From the NCBI GenBank assembly GCA_958295665.1, contig OY282558.1, positions 314,932,092 through 314,996,091 of the forward strand: DNA of 64,000 nucleotides, written 5' to 3'. The notes beneath the pieces are model-generated. The model worked only from the letters and a program-made list of their open reading frames with translations, did no database searches and was not told the origin of the DNA. Position numbers and translations under genes: made by a program. Shown here piece after piece: positions 34,471-44,118 of the stretch (its first letter is position 1; every line of letters starts with the position of its first letter). The DNA comes from Tipula vernalis (taxonomy: Eukaryota > Arthropoda > Insecta > Diptera > Tipulidae).

Positions 34471-35398
34471 TGAATGTTTCCCGACTTACGTGGATCACCA
34501 TTGGTGGGTGTTGCAGTCGGGCTTTATCCACTATTTTTTTGTTGTTGAGAAGTTTTAATGCAATATGACGCATAATGACCACTTCGCCTGCACGAATGGC
34601 ATATGGCATTTGTTGCTGGACATGTACTGTCGTTTGTGTGTCTCTCTTTACCGCAACGTTTTCAGTGATTTGCGTATAACTTTTGTAAAGGTATTGTAGT
34701 ATTTGTGTTTGCATGTTTCGATGTTTTTTTCCCGTGTATTTTATTAACATTTTCTTGATATCTTCATTTGCAGCGTTTCTGACTGTACGTGTTGTTTTCA
34801 GATCCAGCCATCTCTGTCGAAGTTCGATTTCGGCATAATCATAACGAATGCCAGTTGCGAAACGATCGCGTAATTGACGGTCGAGATTCTCAAAATCACA
34901 GTCACGCCTAATTGCACGTAATTCGTTTGCATTTTTTTCAAAGGATGGTGCTTCTTTGCGCGTACAATTCCAAAACTGTGACAATGCCTTAAATCGAGTC
35001 GTTTTGTGTGTATACAAATTAATAAAACCATCGATTATGGTTTTGTATGTATTTTGTTCAAACGGTGTGGTGGCACCCGTAAAAGACACTTAAAGTTCGT
35101 GATGAGTGTTCGGTGACAATGAACACAGGAATAAATCGCATTTTGCATTCCCTTATAGTTCTGTGTTGGAACTATTAAGTCGTCTAATGCGACATTGCGC
35201 CTCGAAGGCATCCACAAAATTTTCTGCCCATGATGTTGAAGATGCAACATATCGCTCGCATTTAAATTTTTTTTTAATTTCTCGAACTTCCTTTTCATCT
35301 AAGTTTTGTGGAGTTTGTTGTTGCCGTACCGTTTCCATAAGCGCGGCGTTATTTCGGCTGATCAATTCCATAAACTGTTCAAATTGCTCTTTATCCAT
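34394..35398 (-). pseudogene. gypsy gag
   Basis: It starts at 35398 with an N-terminal helix (E-Q-F-M-E-L-I). After a stop near 35153 it continues in the frame 35089-34394. Capsid-like text (F-K-A-L-S-Q-F-W-N-C, R-D-R-F-A-T-G-I) precedes a CCHC knuckle (C-H-S-C-R-R-S-G-H-Y-A-S-Y-C, about 34580-34625). The knuckle is read one base off the long frame, so a frameshift lies just before it. Confidence 0.75.
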
Positions 35399-35430
35399 TT
35401 TGTTTTTGGAGGAAATAATTCGTGAATATA

Positions 35431-35444
35431 AATCCTCGTCACCA
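35431..35444 (-). promoter_or_regulatory. gypsy primer-binding site
   Basis: Three bases after the LTR end the minus strand reads TGGTGACGAGGATT. It begins TGG, the complement of a tRNA CCA end, and differs by one base from the complement of an insect tRNA-Ser 3' end (TGGCGACGAGGAT). Assignment to tRNA-Ser is from memory of the family. Confidence 0.6.
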
Positions 35445-35447
35445 GTA

Positions 35448-35574
35448 TGGTATGTTTAGTGTTATAAACAAGATATTGTTCGTAGATTAAAATAATAAGT
35501 GTGGATTACTATTCTTTATTAATATTTAGAAATAAATGTGTTTGTTCGTGTACAGGAAAAACCCTAACCTAACA
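35448..35574 (-). repeat. gypsy 5' LTR (127 bp, no U3 part)
   Basis: Matches 31099-31226 with a handful of differences. On the minus strand it begins TGTTAGG, abutting ATAAC outside. Confidence 0.85.
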
Positions 35575-35579
35575 ATAAC

Positions 35580-36994
35580 CTAATACTAATAATAATAATA
35601 ATAATTATAACTAATGCTAATGCTAATAATAATAAAGTGTGGTAATAATGCATAAAAATAATTATAAAAATAATTATAAAATGACATAACAGTGAAACTT
35701 CTGCCATCTACCCTCTATGGTTTCCTTCTTTGTTAGAGATGGACCCCTCAAAATCCTCCTCCTCTATTTACCGAAAGTCAATATAGTAATTTCTCTCTCA
35801 TCGCTTTTCATCCTCACGTTGTTTTCTTTATTTCCGTGTCTATACTTCTTTGGCTCTAATAAACATTCCCTTAAAGTGGCTGATGTAGTCCTCTATTCCC
35901 ATTATTTCATATAGTTTGTTGTTATTGGTTAACCTATATTTTCAATCTTTGATGGCTTCCTTTTGCCATTTTCCCATGAGATGGCTCAATATTTTCTTTT
36001 CGAATATGGAATATGGCGCAATATTTTCTTTTCGAATACCGTACTGGGATTCCCTATGTGTACACTGGTCTTATAATTTATTTGTTAATCAGTTTTTTTG
36101 TTTTTGTTAGGAGTTCTAGTCTTTTGCATATTGTCTTAACCATACTATATGCTCCCCACGTTTTATTGATATTCCCATCCATTGGTCGTTAAATTTCCAG
36201 CGATTATTCATTCAGATTAAATCCCAGATACTTCACTGTCTCGACTGCTTCGGTTTGTTCCCGTTAATGGTAACTGATGCCTGCCATGGATTTGGCGGAT
36301 TTACCAGATAGTGGTCTTATAACAATAAACTCTGATTTCTTTTCGTTGATTTATAAACTCCCATTCTGAATGAAATTCTTGTATAATTTCGATGTGCCGT
36401 TGTATTTTTTTTAGCTGCTTCCACCTTAATTGATGATAATGACTTCAGCGCCGTTTTGTTCTTCATCGGTTCATTCGCCATATAAATGTTAAATAAATGG
36501 GGCCCAAACACTCTACCTTGTGGAATACCTCTATGCACAGGGAAGAAGTTAGACTATTCTTTGTTTATACTCACTCTTGCCCTCATATTGCTCAGGAAAC
36601 TACTATTTTAAAAAGTTGTCCTTTTGACCATATAGAGTGAAATGCCTTTTCTATGTCTAGAAAGCAGATCGCTACCGCTCTAAATTTATTCAGGCTGTTC
36701 GAAACATTGCCGTCGATGCTGTAGCCACATATATTTTAGAGTGTCGCGGTTTAGTCCCGAACCGATGGTCCGGAGCCCTTTGATTTTCCTGATGAATTTC
36801 CACGCAAATCCTATCGTTGACTATTTTTTCCAGAATCTTCCCCTAATTAGAGGTTAGACTAATCACTATAAAGTCCTTTATGTCTTCTGCCCTGCGATTT
36901 TTGGGAATGGGAAGTATAATCGCCTACTTTCATACTTTTGGAAAGTATCCAATATTTATGCAATTAATAATCAGTATGGTTAACATCTCGAGCA
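35580..36994 (-). pseudogene. non-LTR element L, RT domain and 3' end
   Basis: Read on the minus strand from 36994 the translation gives M-L-E-M-L-T-I-L-I-I-N, then A-I-I-L-P-I-P-K, D-F-x-V-I-S-L-T-S-N, A-F-L-D-I-E-K-A-F and G-I-P-Q-G-R-V-F-G-P near 36530. Frameshifts and stops are many. The 3' end is a run of ATT/ATG-type trinucleotides (35580-35660), i.e. a simple-repeat tail. This is the continuation of the element interrupted by the BEL/Pao insertion at 37000. The clade is not certain; tail type and domain order suggest I/LOA. Confidence 0.75.
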
Positions 36995-36999
36995 TTGTG

Positions 37000-37671
37000 T
37001 GTTCACGCAACTGATCCAGAATTCACGCCTAACCTAAAATAAAACAACAAAGAATCATTCAACATACAACAACAAATAGAAATTAGTACTTATCTAAAGC
37101 TCTCATTCTATTGCCAAACATCAATGGATAACTGGATTTAAATTATATTTTATGTTAACACTGTCAAAGCTGAAATATGAAATTTGTTTTAAAATGAATT
37201 CAGTTATTATTGTTATATAGCTACTTACGGTTAATTGTTTATTTTGATAATGACTGTAGATTTGTATAACTACCACATACTTACAAAAATTCAAATTGTT
37301 AAATTAATTATTGCCATCTATCGTAAATTATATTACAAATGTTTATTCACCTCTGATTAAGGGTTTAAGATCGAACTAATTATACCATTAATAGTGTCCG
37401 AACTGATATTTAAAATTTATGATTTTCCGCGCAATTTGCTATAAATAAATGTATTAAATTAAGTAAAATCAAAAAAAAAAAAGAAAAAAAAAGACATTCT
37501 TCTTTTTGTGGAAGAATCGATGACATTATTCTGAACTTAAATTATACTCTAGTAAATGAAATAAAATTAAATATTAAAATTGTGAAATATTTTAATCGGC
37601 AAATAAAATACTACCGAAAATCTCAGCCTAACAACAATTAATTCGTCAAGTGGTTATCCGGAGTTTATTCA
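37000..37671 (+). repeat. BEL/Pao 5' LTR (672 bp)
   Basis: TGTTCACG...TTTATTCA. Apart from a missing 66-bp block (equivalent to about 43848-43913), it looks base-for-base identical to the 3' LTR by eye. Flanked outside by TTGTG (36995-36999). Confidence 0.95.
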
Positions 37672-37688
37672 TGGTCCTTCGAGCCGGA
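37672..37688 (+). promoter_or_regulatory. BEL/Pao primer-binding site, tRNA-Tyr type
   Basis: TGGTCCTTCGAGCCGGA directly follows the 5' LTR. It is the exact complement of the 3' end I know for animal tRNA-Tyr (TCCGGCTCGAAGGACCA). Confidence 0.8.
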
Positions 37689-38062
37689 TACCGATTTAGA
37701 GGCTACAAAAGTGTCGTGAAAGTGGCTACGAATTCGCGAATACGAATCACCAGTTACTGCTGCTTTATTTAATGCTGTAAATTTAGCTCAATCGTACACT
37801 GAAACATCATTGAATATCCATTCAACATCATCATTCAGCTGTATCGACAGACGCCATCAATTTGCACGCGCATAAACCACGCTACAACTGTATTTGGAAA
37901 CATTATCAAGGTCGTTCCGAAAGAGGCTACAAGATTATTCGATAAGTATAATATAATCATAAGTATTACTTAAATTACATATTTGTTTTGTTTTTGCCAA
38001 TTTTATTTTGTTTCCCTGGGTGATATAAGTATCGATTTGAGTGTTAAAACGTGTTATTAAAA

Positions 38063-41000
38063 ATGGCTACGACCGCTGTTCAATCACGTGGTCGTGTTAT
38101 GGGCTCATTAACCATAATACGAAAGTTCTTGGGGTCTGTAAATCAAAATACCACGTGTGCAGATATTGAAGTTCGGTTAAATAAAATTGATGCGCTCTGG
38201 AATGAATTCCAACAGTTTGAAGATCAAATTGTCGTTATGGCTGCAAATAATCCAAACGCCAATATAGAACTCAAGCAAGAAGAATTTGAGAATAGTTTTT
38301 TCGACACCAAATCAAGACTATTAGAACTATTGCGTAAGAAACAATCAAAGGATACAGTAGCCCAGGCCACCAATACTGGTTCATTCGATCAGTTGTTAGA
38401 CCAACAACGGGTATTCTTAGAAAACCTTGCTGATCGAACGCAAGCAATCAATGAGCGGTCGGCCGTGCACTCCTCCGATAATCTGAAATTACCTCGTGTG
38501 CGTATTGATCAATTTAGTGGAGAGTATGAAGCATGGCCATCATTCTACGATCTGTACTTAACGTCAGTACACAATGTGGACACAATTTCTAATGTTCACA
38601 AATTCCAAATCTTGAAAGGATCTTTAAATGGTCCCCCACTCAATCTAATTAGGAATTTTTTAGTGACCGATGCAAATTATGAGGAGGCCTGGGACAAACT
38701 AGTAAAGCGCTATAACAAAACAAGACCTATTTTAAATTCGTACATCGATCGGTTCTTCGATCAACCATCGGCATCAAACGGTTCACCACAATCACTGCGA
38801 CAAATAAGTGATAAATCCGATGAGATTATTCGAGGAATTAAAGCCTTAGGTGTGGAAGCCGAGACCAGAGATCCTTGGCTCATCAGAATTTTGTTGAATA
38901 AGGTTGATGAAGAAACAAGGGTCGCATGGGCAAATGCAACTTTAACTCAAGAATTTCCAAAAATTAATGACTTCTTAGAGTTTCTAAATGATCGATGTTA
39001 TGCAAAGGAAAGTGCTGTGTGTGATTCCAAGAAAAAAGTATCTAAGATACCTAGTGTAGTGGTAAAAACAGTGCAAGTTGCGCCAACTATCGAGACCTGT
39101 CCGTGTTGTAAACGTCAGCATAATCTACGAAGATGCTTTAAATTCAAAACCATGTCTGTAATCAAGCGTAGAAGCATGGTCAATACATATGGAGTCTGCT
39201 ACAATTGTCTACGAGAGGGTCATAGTGCCAGTAGTTGTCCGGTAGAATATTCATGCCGAGTTTGTAATCTACGACATAATACTATGCTTCATTTGGAATC
39301 AGAAAGTACAAAGTCCAATCAAACAACACCAATTAGTTCTGTGGCTCAAATTGATATAGTAAGCAAGGATGACCAACAAGAAGCAAGTAATCCCACCACA
39401 AGCTCGCAAGTAAACTCAAATATGGTAACTACCTCATTGAACGCCATCACATTGCGTCTCGCATTATTGCCAACCGCATTAATCTATCTTCGTGATTCAT
39501 CAGGAAAGACCCACACAGTTCGTGCATTACTGGATTCGGGCTCCCAATCCACATTTATCAGTGAAAGTCTTGTGCAAAGGTTGGATCTCAAGCGGTCATT
39601 TGCAAATGTTCGCGTATCTGGCATTTCCGAAACAAGGGCTGAACTAGTAAAAGGCTTAGTCAAGATCAGAATTCATTCGAGGTTCGATCAAAATGAAGTT
39701 TTTAATGTCGAAGCACTGATCCTCCCGAAATTGACATCTACAATTCCACGGTCGAAGATAGATGCAAGCTATGTCGAAGAACTCCGCAATTACGACCTTC
39801 AATACGCCGATCCTACATTTCATGAACCAAGCAAAATTGACCTGCTACTTGGAGCCGATATATTTTTTGATGTATTAAAACCTGATAAAATTAAAATCAA
39901 AAATCAAATCACTGCTCAATCAACCAAATTTGGATGGGTTGTTTCGGGAACCGTAATTGAGCCCAGAACTGATGTAAATTCCTTATCAGCAATAATAGAA
40001 GAAATCGATATATACAAAGCATTGGAAAACTTTTGGACAATAGAAGAAGTGCCAACAGCAGCTAAGATCACCGAAGCTGAAGCAAATTGTGATCGCCACT
40101 TTGTCGAAACATACAAGCGCAAATCCAATGGCAGATATGTTGTCAAATTACCATTCACAACGGATTCCAAAGAATTGGGTTATTCAAAATTAGCTGCAGC
40201 TAGTCGATTAACAGCCATGGAAAGGAAATTTGACAAAGATTCAACCCTACGTGAGGATTATGTGAAGTTTATGGAAGAGTATCTGAGTCTGGGACATATG
40301 AGGGAAATAGAAACGAATGAAGTCAACGTGAACGTACATAAGTGTTTTTACCTACCGCATCATGCTGTGGTCAAGCTGGACAGTACAACTACAAAATTAC
40401 GAGTAGTGTTTGACGGATCGTGCAAATCGGCATCGGGAGTATCATTAAATGATAAACTTTTAGTTGGACCGACGATACAGAAAGATTTAACATCCATACT
40501 AATGCTTTTCAGAAAACATGCATTTGTATTTTCAGCCGATGTGGAGAAGATGTACCGGCAAATTGAGGTGGACTATACCGATCAGGACTATCAAAGAGTA
40601 ATATGGAGAAAGACCGCATCTGAACCAATGAAAGAATTCCGATTAACGACCGTCACGTATGGGACATCATGTGCTCCTTTTTTAGCTGTTCGAACACTAC
40701 ATCAGATAGCAAACGATGACCAATCAACATTTCCGGTAGGATCAATAATAGCCAAGCGAGATTTTTACGTCGACGACTGTTTGTCTGGAGGCAGTTCTAT
40801 AGAAGAAGCAAGAATAGGCATGGTGGAAATTTCGGAAATGCTACAAAGGGCTGGGCTTAATTTACGAAAATGGAAGTCTAATTCGTCTGCCTTGATAAGT
40901 ACAATTCACGTGGCAGATAGAGATAACGAAAACCTGCACATTAATGATGAATCCGGTACAGTAAAGACGTTGGGATTGCTATGGAATCAGACAAGAGATA

Positions 41001-43390
41001 CTTTCTCTTACAAAATAAAGCTTGATAGTAAGAAAGTCTCTTCTAAACGCGAAATGTTGTCCCAAATATCAAGAATATTCGACCCACTTGGATGGGTGTC
41101 CCCGGTCATTATTGTATTTAAGATACATTTACAGAAGTTATGGCTACGTAATTTGTCCTGGGATGAACCACTTCCTCAAGACATAGAGCAGCAATGGTTG
41201 GCGAACCAATCATCACTCATGCATTTACAAGATATCGAAGTTCCGAGATTTCTAATGATACGGAACACTACCATCAACTTGCAGATACACGGATTTTGTG
41301 ATGCCTCCGAGAACGCATACGCAGCGATTACATATGTCCGTACAACCGACAAAAATGGCTCGTCGACTACCCGAATTGCTATCGCTAAAACCAAAGTTGC
41401 CCCCTTAAAGCAAGTGTCATTGCCTAGACTGGAATTATGCGGAGCGGTCTTACTGAGCAGACTCATCCAGTATACCAAGAAGTCGTTAGAAGTAAATGAT
41501 GTAGAATGCTATGCGTGGACGGATTCTAAAATAGTACTTTCTTGGTTATCAGATGTTCCAAGACGGTGGAAATGCTTCGTGGGAAATCGGACTTCCGAAA
41601 TATTGGAACGTATCCCCAGAAAGAGTTGGAATTATGTCATGTCAAAAGACAATCCCGCTGATATCGCATCAAGAGGCGTGAACCCCAAACAACTCGTAAA
41701 CAATAGCCTGTGGTGGAATGGGCCTGCATGGCTAATCGATAGCATGGAAAATTGGCCGAGTAACATCGAAATCGAAGACACCAAGCTGGAGTCACGAACA
41801 ATATCATTGATGACGCACAGTAAGTCAAATGTAAGGCAGGTAATAGAGGATCTTGTCACAAGGATAGAGTCGTTTGCTAAAATCAAAAGAATTATAGCTA
41901 TGATTCTCAAGCTTCATAAAAATTATCGGGAACTTGACATAGTTGACCGGCTCAAGAAGGCTGAGATTTTATGTGTTAAATGGGCCCAATCAGAAGAATT
42001 TGAAGAAGAAATCAATTCACTAAAACAAACCAAAAAAATTGGCACGACAAGTAAAATCCTTTCATTATTCCCTTTCTTAGATACCGAAGGAGTATTAAGA
42101 GTTGGAGGGAGACTAGAAAATTTAGATGCGTCATTCGACGTAAAACATCCAATAATTCTGCCAAAGAAACATCTGTTAAATGACAGAATTATTAGAGAAA
42201 CACATCTAAGATACTTCCACCCAGGGCCCACGTTACAAATTAGCCTACTGCGGCAGAGATATTGGATAATAAGTTGTCGGATTTCAGTCAAAAACCACAT
42301 CAACAAATGTGTAGAGTGTAGAAGACAAAAGGCAGCGACTTCCCAACAATTGATGGGAAATTTACCTAGAACAAGAATTACACCAAGTCGTCCATTTCTG
42401 TATACTGGCATGGATTACGCCGGACCTTTGTACCTAAAAACTCGAATGGGCAAGGGTCGCATACCAATTGTAAAGGGATACATATGCATCTTCATATGCT
42501 TTGCTACCAAAGCGATTCATATTGAAGTTTGTTATGATATGACAGCAGAAGCATTTATCGCGGCGTTGCGACGATTCATATCCAGAAGAGGGATACCAAT
42601 AGAGATTATGTCTGACAACGGTTCCAATTTTGTGGGAGCTAAACGAAAATTAGAAGAACTTCACCAATTATATCATCAACATCATAACAATCAATTAATC
42701 TCTAATTTTCTTTCACAGCAGCATATCAAATTTGTATTTAATCCAGCTAACGGTCCTCATTTCGGAGGAATTTGGGAGTCTGGTGTAAAAAGCATAAAAT
42801 ACCATCTCATTAGAGTTACAAAAGACACAATGATGACATCGACTGAAATGGAAACTTTGTTAGTGCAGATCGAAGGACTCCTTAATTCAAGACCGTTGTG
42901 CCCAATGACTGATGACATCGATGATTTGGTGGCGTTAACACCAGCTCATTTCCTCATTGGCGAACCCATCACTGCGATTCCTGAACCTCCATTAGAAGAC
43001 ATACCAATGAACCGGTTATCACGGTGGCAGAATGTTCAAACAAGAGTGCAGAGTTTCTGGAGAAAATGGACAGTCAACTACTTGCACACCTTACAACAAC
43101 GTCGAAAATGGAACGAAAGAGAACAAAACATTAAAATTGGTGAATTAGTAATCATAAAAGAAGACAATTTACCTCCGTCCAAATGGTTAATGGGCCGTGT
43201 TATAACGATTCATCCTGGTACCGATGGTTTAGTACGTGTAGTATCCATCAAAACCACCACAGGAATTCTCAAGCGCCCGATTGTGAAAGTATGCCGATTA
43301 CTCTCCGACGACGAAACTACATCTACAGCAAACAATTTTAGTATTAAAACCTGGGATTTTAATAGTGCGGGAGAATGTTCACGCAACTGA
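38063..43390 (+). CDS. BEL/Pao gag-pol polyprotein, complete
   Basis: Open from ATG 38063 (earlier GTG and TTA codons ignored) for 1775 residues. Domains in order: gag DUF1759 (about 145-290, F-S-G-E-Y-E-A-W-P-S-F); zinc knuckles (about 345-415, C-Y-N-C-L-R-E-G-H-S-A-S-S-C); DUF1758 protease with L-L-D-S-G-S-Q-S-T-F-I (about 490); reverse transcriptase (about 690-960) with V-V-F-D-G-S-C and catalytic Y-V-D-D (about 902). Then the A17/Pao region and RNase H with F-C-D-A-S-E (about 1080) and D-S-K (about 1155). Integrase follows: zinc domain (H-L-R-Y-F-H, C-V-E-C, about 1380-1420) and core with G-M-D-Y-A-G-P-L, S-D-N-G-S-N-F (about 1516) and G-G-I-W-E-S. It ends in DUF5641. All catalytic residues I can check are present. 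It would make the capsid and enzymes for retrotransposition. The stop (43388-43390) lies 15 bp into the 3' LTR. No env gene. Confidence 0.95.
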   Translation: MATTAVQSRGRVMGSLTIIRKFLGSVNQNTTCADIEVRLNKIDALWNEFQQFEDQIVVMAANNPNANIELKQEEFENSFFDTKSRLLELLRKKQSKDTVAQATNTGSFDQLLDQQRVFLENLADRTQAINERSAVHSSDNLKLPRVRIDQFSGEYEAWPSFYDLYLTSVHNVDTISNVHKFQILKGSLNGPPLNLIRNFLVTDANYEEAWDKLVKRYNKTRPILNSYIDRFFDQPSASNGSPQSLRQISDKSDEIIRGIKALGVEAETRDPWLIRILLNKVDEETRVAWANATLTQEFPKINDFLEFLNDRCYAKESAVCDSKKKVSKIPSVVVKTVQVAPTIETCPCCKRQHNLRRCFKFKTMSVIKRRSMVNTYGVCYNCLREGHSASSCPVEYSCRVCNLRHNTMLHLESESTKSNQTTPISSVAQIDIVSKDDQQEASNPTTSSQVNSNMVTTSLNAITLRLALLPTALIYLRDSSGKTHTVRALLDSGSQSTFISESLVQRLDLKRSFANVRVSGISETRAELVKGLVKIRIHSRFDQNEVFNVEALILPKLTSTIPRSKIDASYVEELRNYDLQYADPTFHEPSKIDLLLGADIFFDVLKPDKIKIKNQITAQSTKFGWVVSGTVIEPRTDVNSLSAIIEEIDIYKALENFWTIEEVPTAAKITEAEANCDRHFVETYKRKSNGRYVVKLPFTTDSKELGYSKLAAASRLTAMERKFDKDSTLREDYVKFMEEYLSLGHMREIETNEVNVNVHKCFYLPHHAVVKLDSTTTKLRVVFDGSCKSASGVSLNDKLLVGPTIQKDLTSILMLFRKHAFVFSADVEKMYRQIEVDYTDQDYQRVIWRKTASEPMKEFRLTTVTYGTSCAPFLAVRTLHQIANDDQSTFPVGSIIAKRDFYVDDCLSGGSSIEEARIGMVEISEMLQRAGLNLRKWKSNSSALISTIHVADRDNENLHINDESGTVKTLGLLWNQTRDTFSYKIKLDSKKVSSKREMLSQISRIFDPLGWVSPVIIVFKIHLQKLWLRNLSWDEPLPQDIEQQWLANQSSLMHLQDIEVPRFLMIRNTTINLQIHGFCDASENAYAAITYVRTTDKNGSSTTRIAIAKTKVAPLKQVSLPRLELCGAVLLSRLIQYTKKSLEVNDVECYAWTDSKIVLSWLSDVPRRWKCFVGNRTSEILERIPRKSWNYVMSKDNPADIASRGVNPKQLVNNSLWWNGPAWLIDSMENWPSNIEIEDTKLESRTISLMTHSKSNVRQVIEDLVTRIESFAKIKRIIAMILKLHKNYRELDIVDRLKKAEILCVKWAQSEEFEEEINSLKQTKKIGTTSKILSLFPFLDTEGVLRVGGRLENLDASFDVKHPIILPKKHLLNDRIIRETHLRYFHPGPTLQISLLRQRYWIISCRISVKNHINKCVECRRQKAATSQQLMGNLPRTRITPSRPFLYTGMDYAGPLYLKTRMGKGRIPIVKGYICIFICFATKAIHIEVCYDMTAEAFIAALRRFISRRGIPIEIMSDNGSNFVGAKRKLEELHQLYHQHHNNQLISNFLSQQHIKFVFNPANGPHFGGIWESGVKSIKYHLIRVTKDTMMTSTEMETLLVQIEGLLNSRPLCPMTDDIDDLVALTPAHFLIGEPITAIPEPPLEDIPMNRLSRWQNVQTRVQSFWRKWTVNYLHTLQQRRKWNEREQNIKIGELVIIKEDNLPPSKWLMGRVITIHPGTDGLVRVVSIKTTTGILKRPIVKVCRLLSDDETTSTANNFSIKTWDFNSAGECSRN

Positions 43391-44113
43391 TCCAGAATTC
43401 ACGCCTAACCTAAAATAAAACAACAAAGAATCATTCAACATACAACAACAAATAGAAATTAGTACTTATCTAAAGCTCTCATTCTATTGCCAAACATCAA
43501 TGGATAACTGGATTTAAATTATATTTTATGTTAACACTGTCAAAGCTGAAATATGAAATTTGTTTTAAAATGAATTCAGTTATTATTGTTATATAGCTAC
43601 TTACGGTTAATTGTTTATTTTGATAATGACTGTAGATTTGTATAACTACCACATACTTACAAAAATTCAAATTGTTAAATTAATTATTGCCATCTATCGT
43701 AAATTATATTACAAATGTTTATTCACCTCTGATTAAGGGTTTAAGATCGAACTAATTATACCATTAATAGTGTCCGAACTGATATTTAAAATTTATGATT
43801 TTCCGCGCAATTTGCTATAAATAAATGTATTAAATTAAGTAAAATCAACTTACCAACTGTTGAAAATTTATGTAATAATTTTATGGATAAGTATGCTATA
43901 ATGCAGTTTTGAAAAAAAAAAAAAGAAAAAAAAAGACATTCTTCTTTTTGTGGAAGAATCGATGACATTATTCTGAACTTAAATTATACTCTAGTAAATG
44001 AAATAAAATTAAATATTAAAATTGTGAAATATTTTAATCGGCAAATAAAATACTACCGAAAATCTCAGCCTAACAACAATTAATTCGTCAAGTGGTTATC
44101 CGGAGTTTATTCA
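43376..44113 (+). repeat. BEL/Pao 3' LTR (738 bp)
   Basis: TGTTCACG...TTTATTCA with AATAAA-type signals inside. It has the 66-bp block missing from the 5' LTR, and is followed by TTGTG (44114-44118). Confidence 0.95.
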
Positions 44114-44118
44114 TTGTG

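Larger units (their letters stand above)
31099..35574 (-). mobile_element. Ty3/gypsy retrotransposon, minus strand
   Basis: Copies of a ~127-bp repeat, TG...CA in both orientations, lie at 31099-31226 and 35448-35574. They are flanked by ATAAC at 31094-31098 and 35575-35579. Read on the minus strand the order is repeat, primer-binding site (35444-35431), gag, CCHC, protease, RT, RNase H, integrase, polypurine tract (31301-31287) and repeat. A TATA box (TATAAAACG near 31253-31261) lies between the polypurine tract and the left repeat. The true U3 may therefore start at 31286 (TGTCATG), making the left LTR 188 bp and the right (5') copy U3-less. The internal ORFs carry several frameshifts and stops. 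Lineage is probably mag/K02A2.6-like. Confidence 0.9.
37000..44113 (+). mobile_element. BEL/Pao retrotransposon, apparently intact and young
   Basis: Two LTRs (37000-37671, 43376-44113), target duplication TTGTG (36995-36999, 44114-44118), primer-binding site 37672-37688, one uninterrupted gag-pol of 1775 codons, and a purine-rich GTGCGGGAGAA at 43365-43375 just before the 3' LTR. Near-identical LTRs and an open polyprotein are unlike everything else in the window. It interrupts the minus-strand non-LTR element L: joining 44119 to 36994 makes that element continuous. Confidence 0.95.

Noticed and set aside
35996..36055. Tandem duplication of an ATATTTTCTTTTCGAATA segment
   Set aside because: A ~35-bp local duplication in decayed LINE sequence; common and uninformative.
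41176..42411. Antisense ORFs of 60-160 codons within the BEL/Pao pol
   Set aside because: Shadow frames opposite a well-supported coding region; no motifs.
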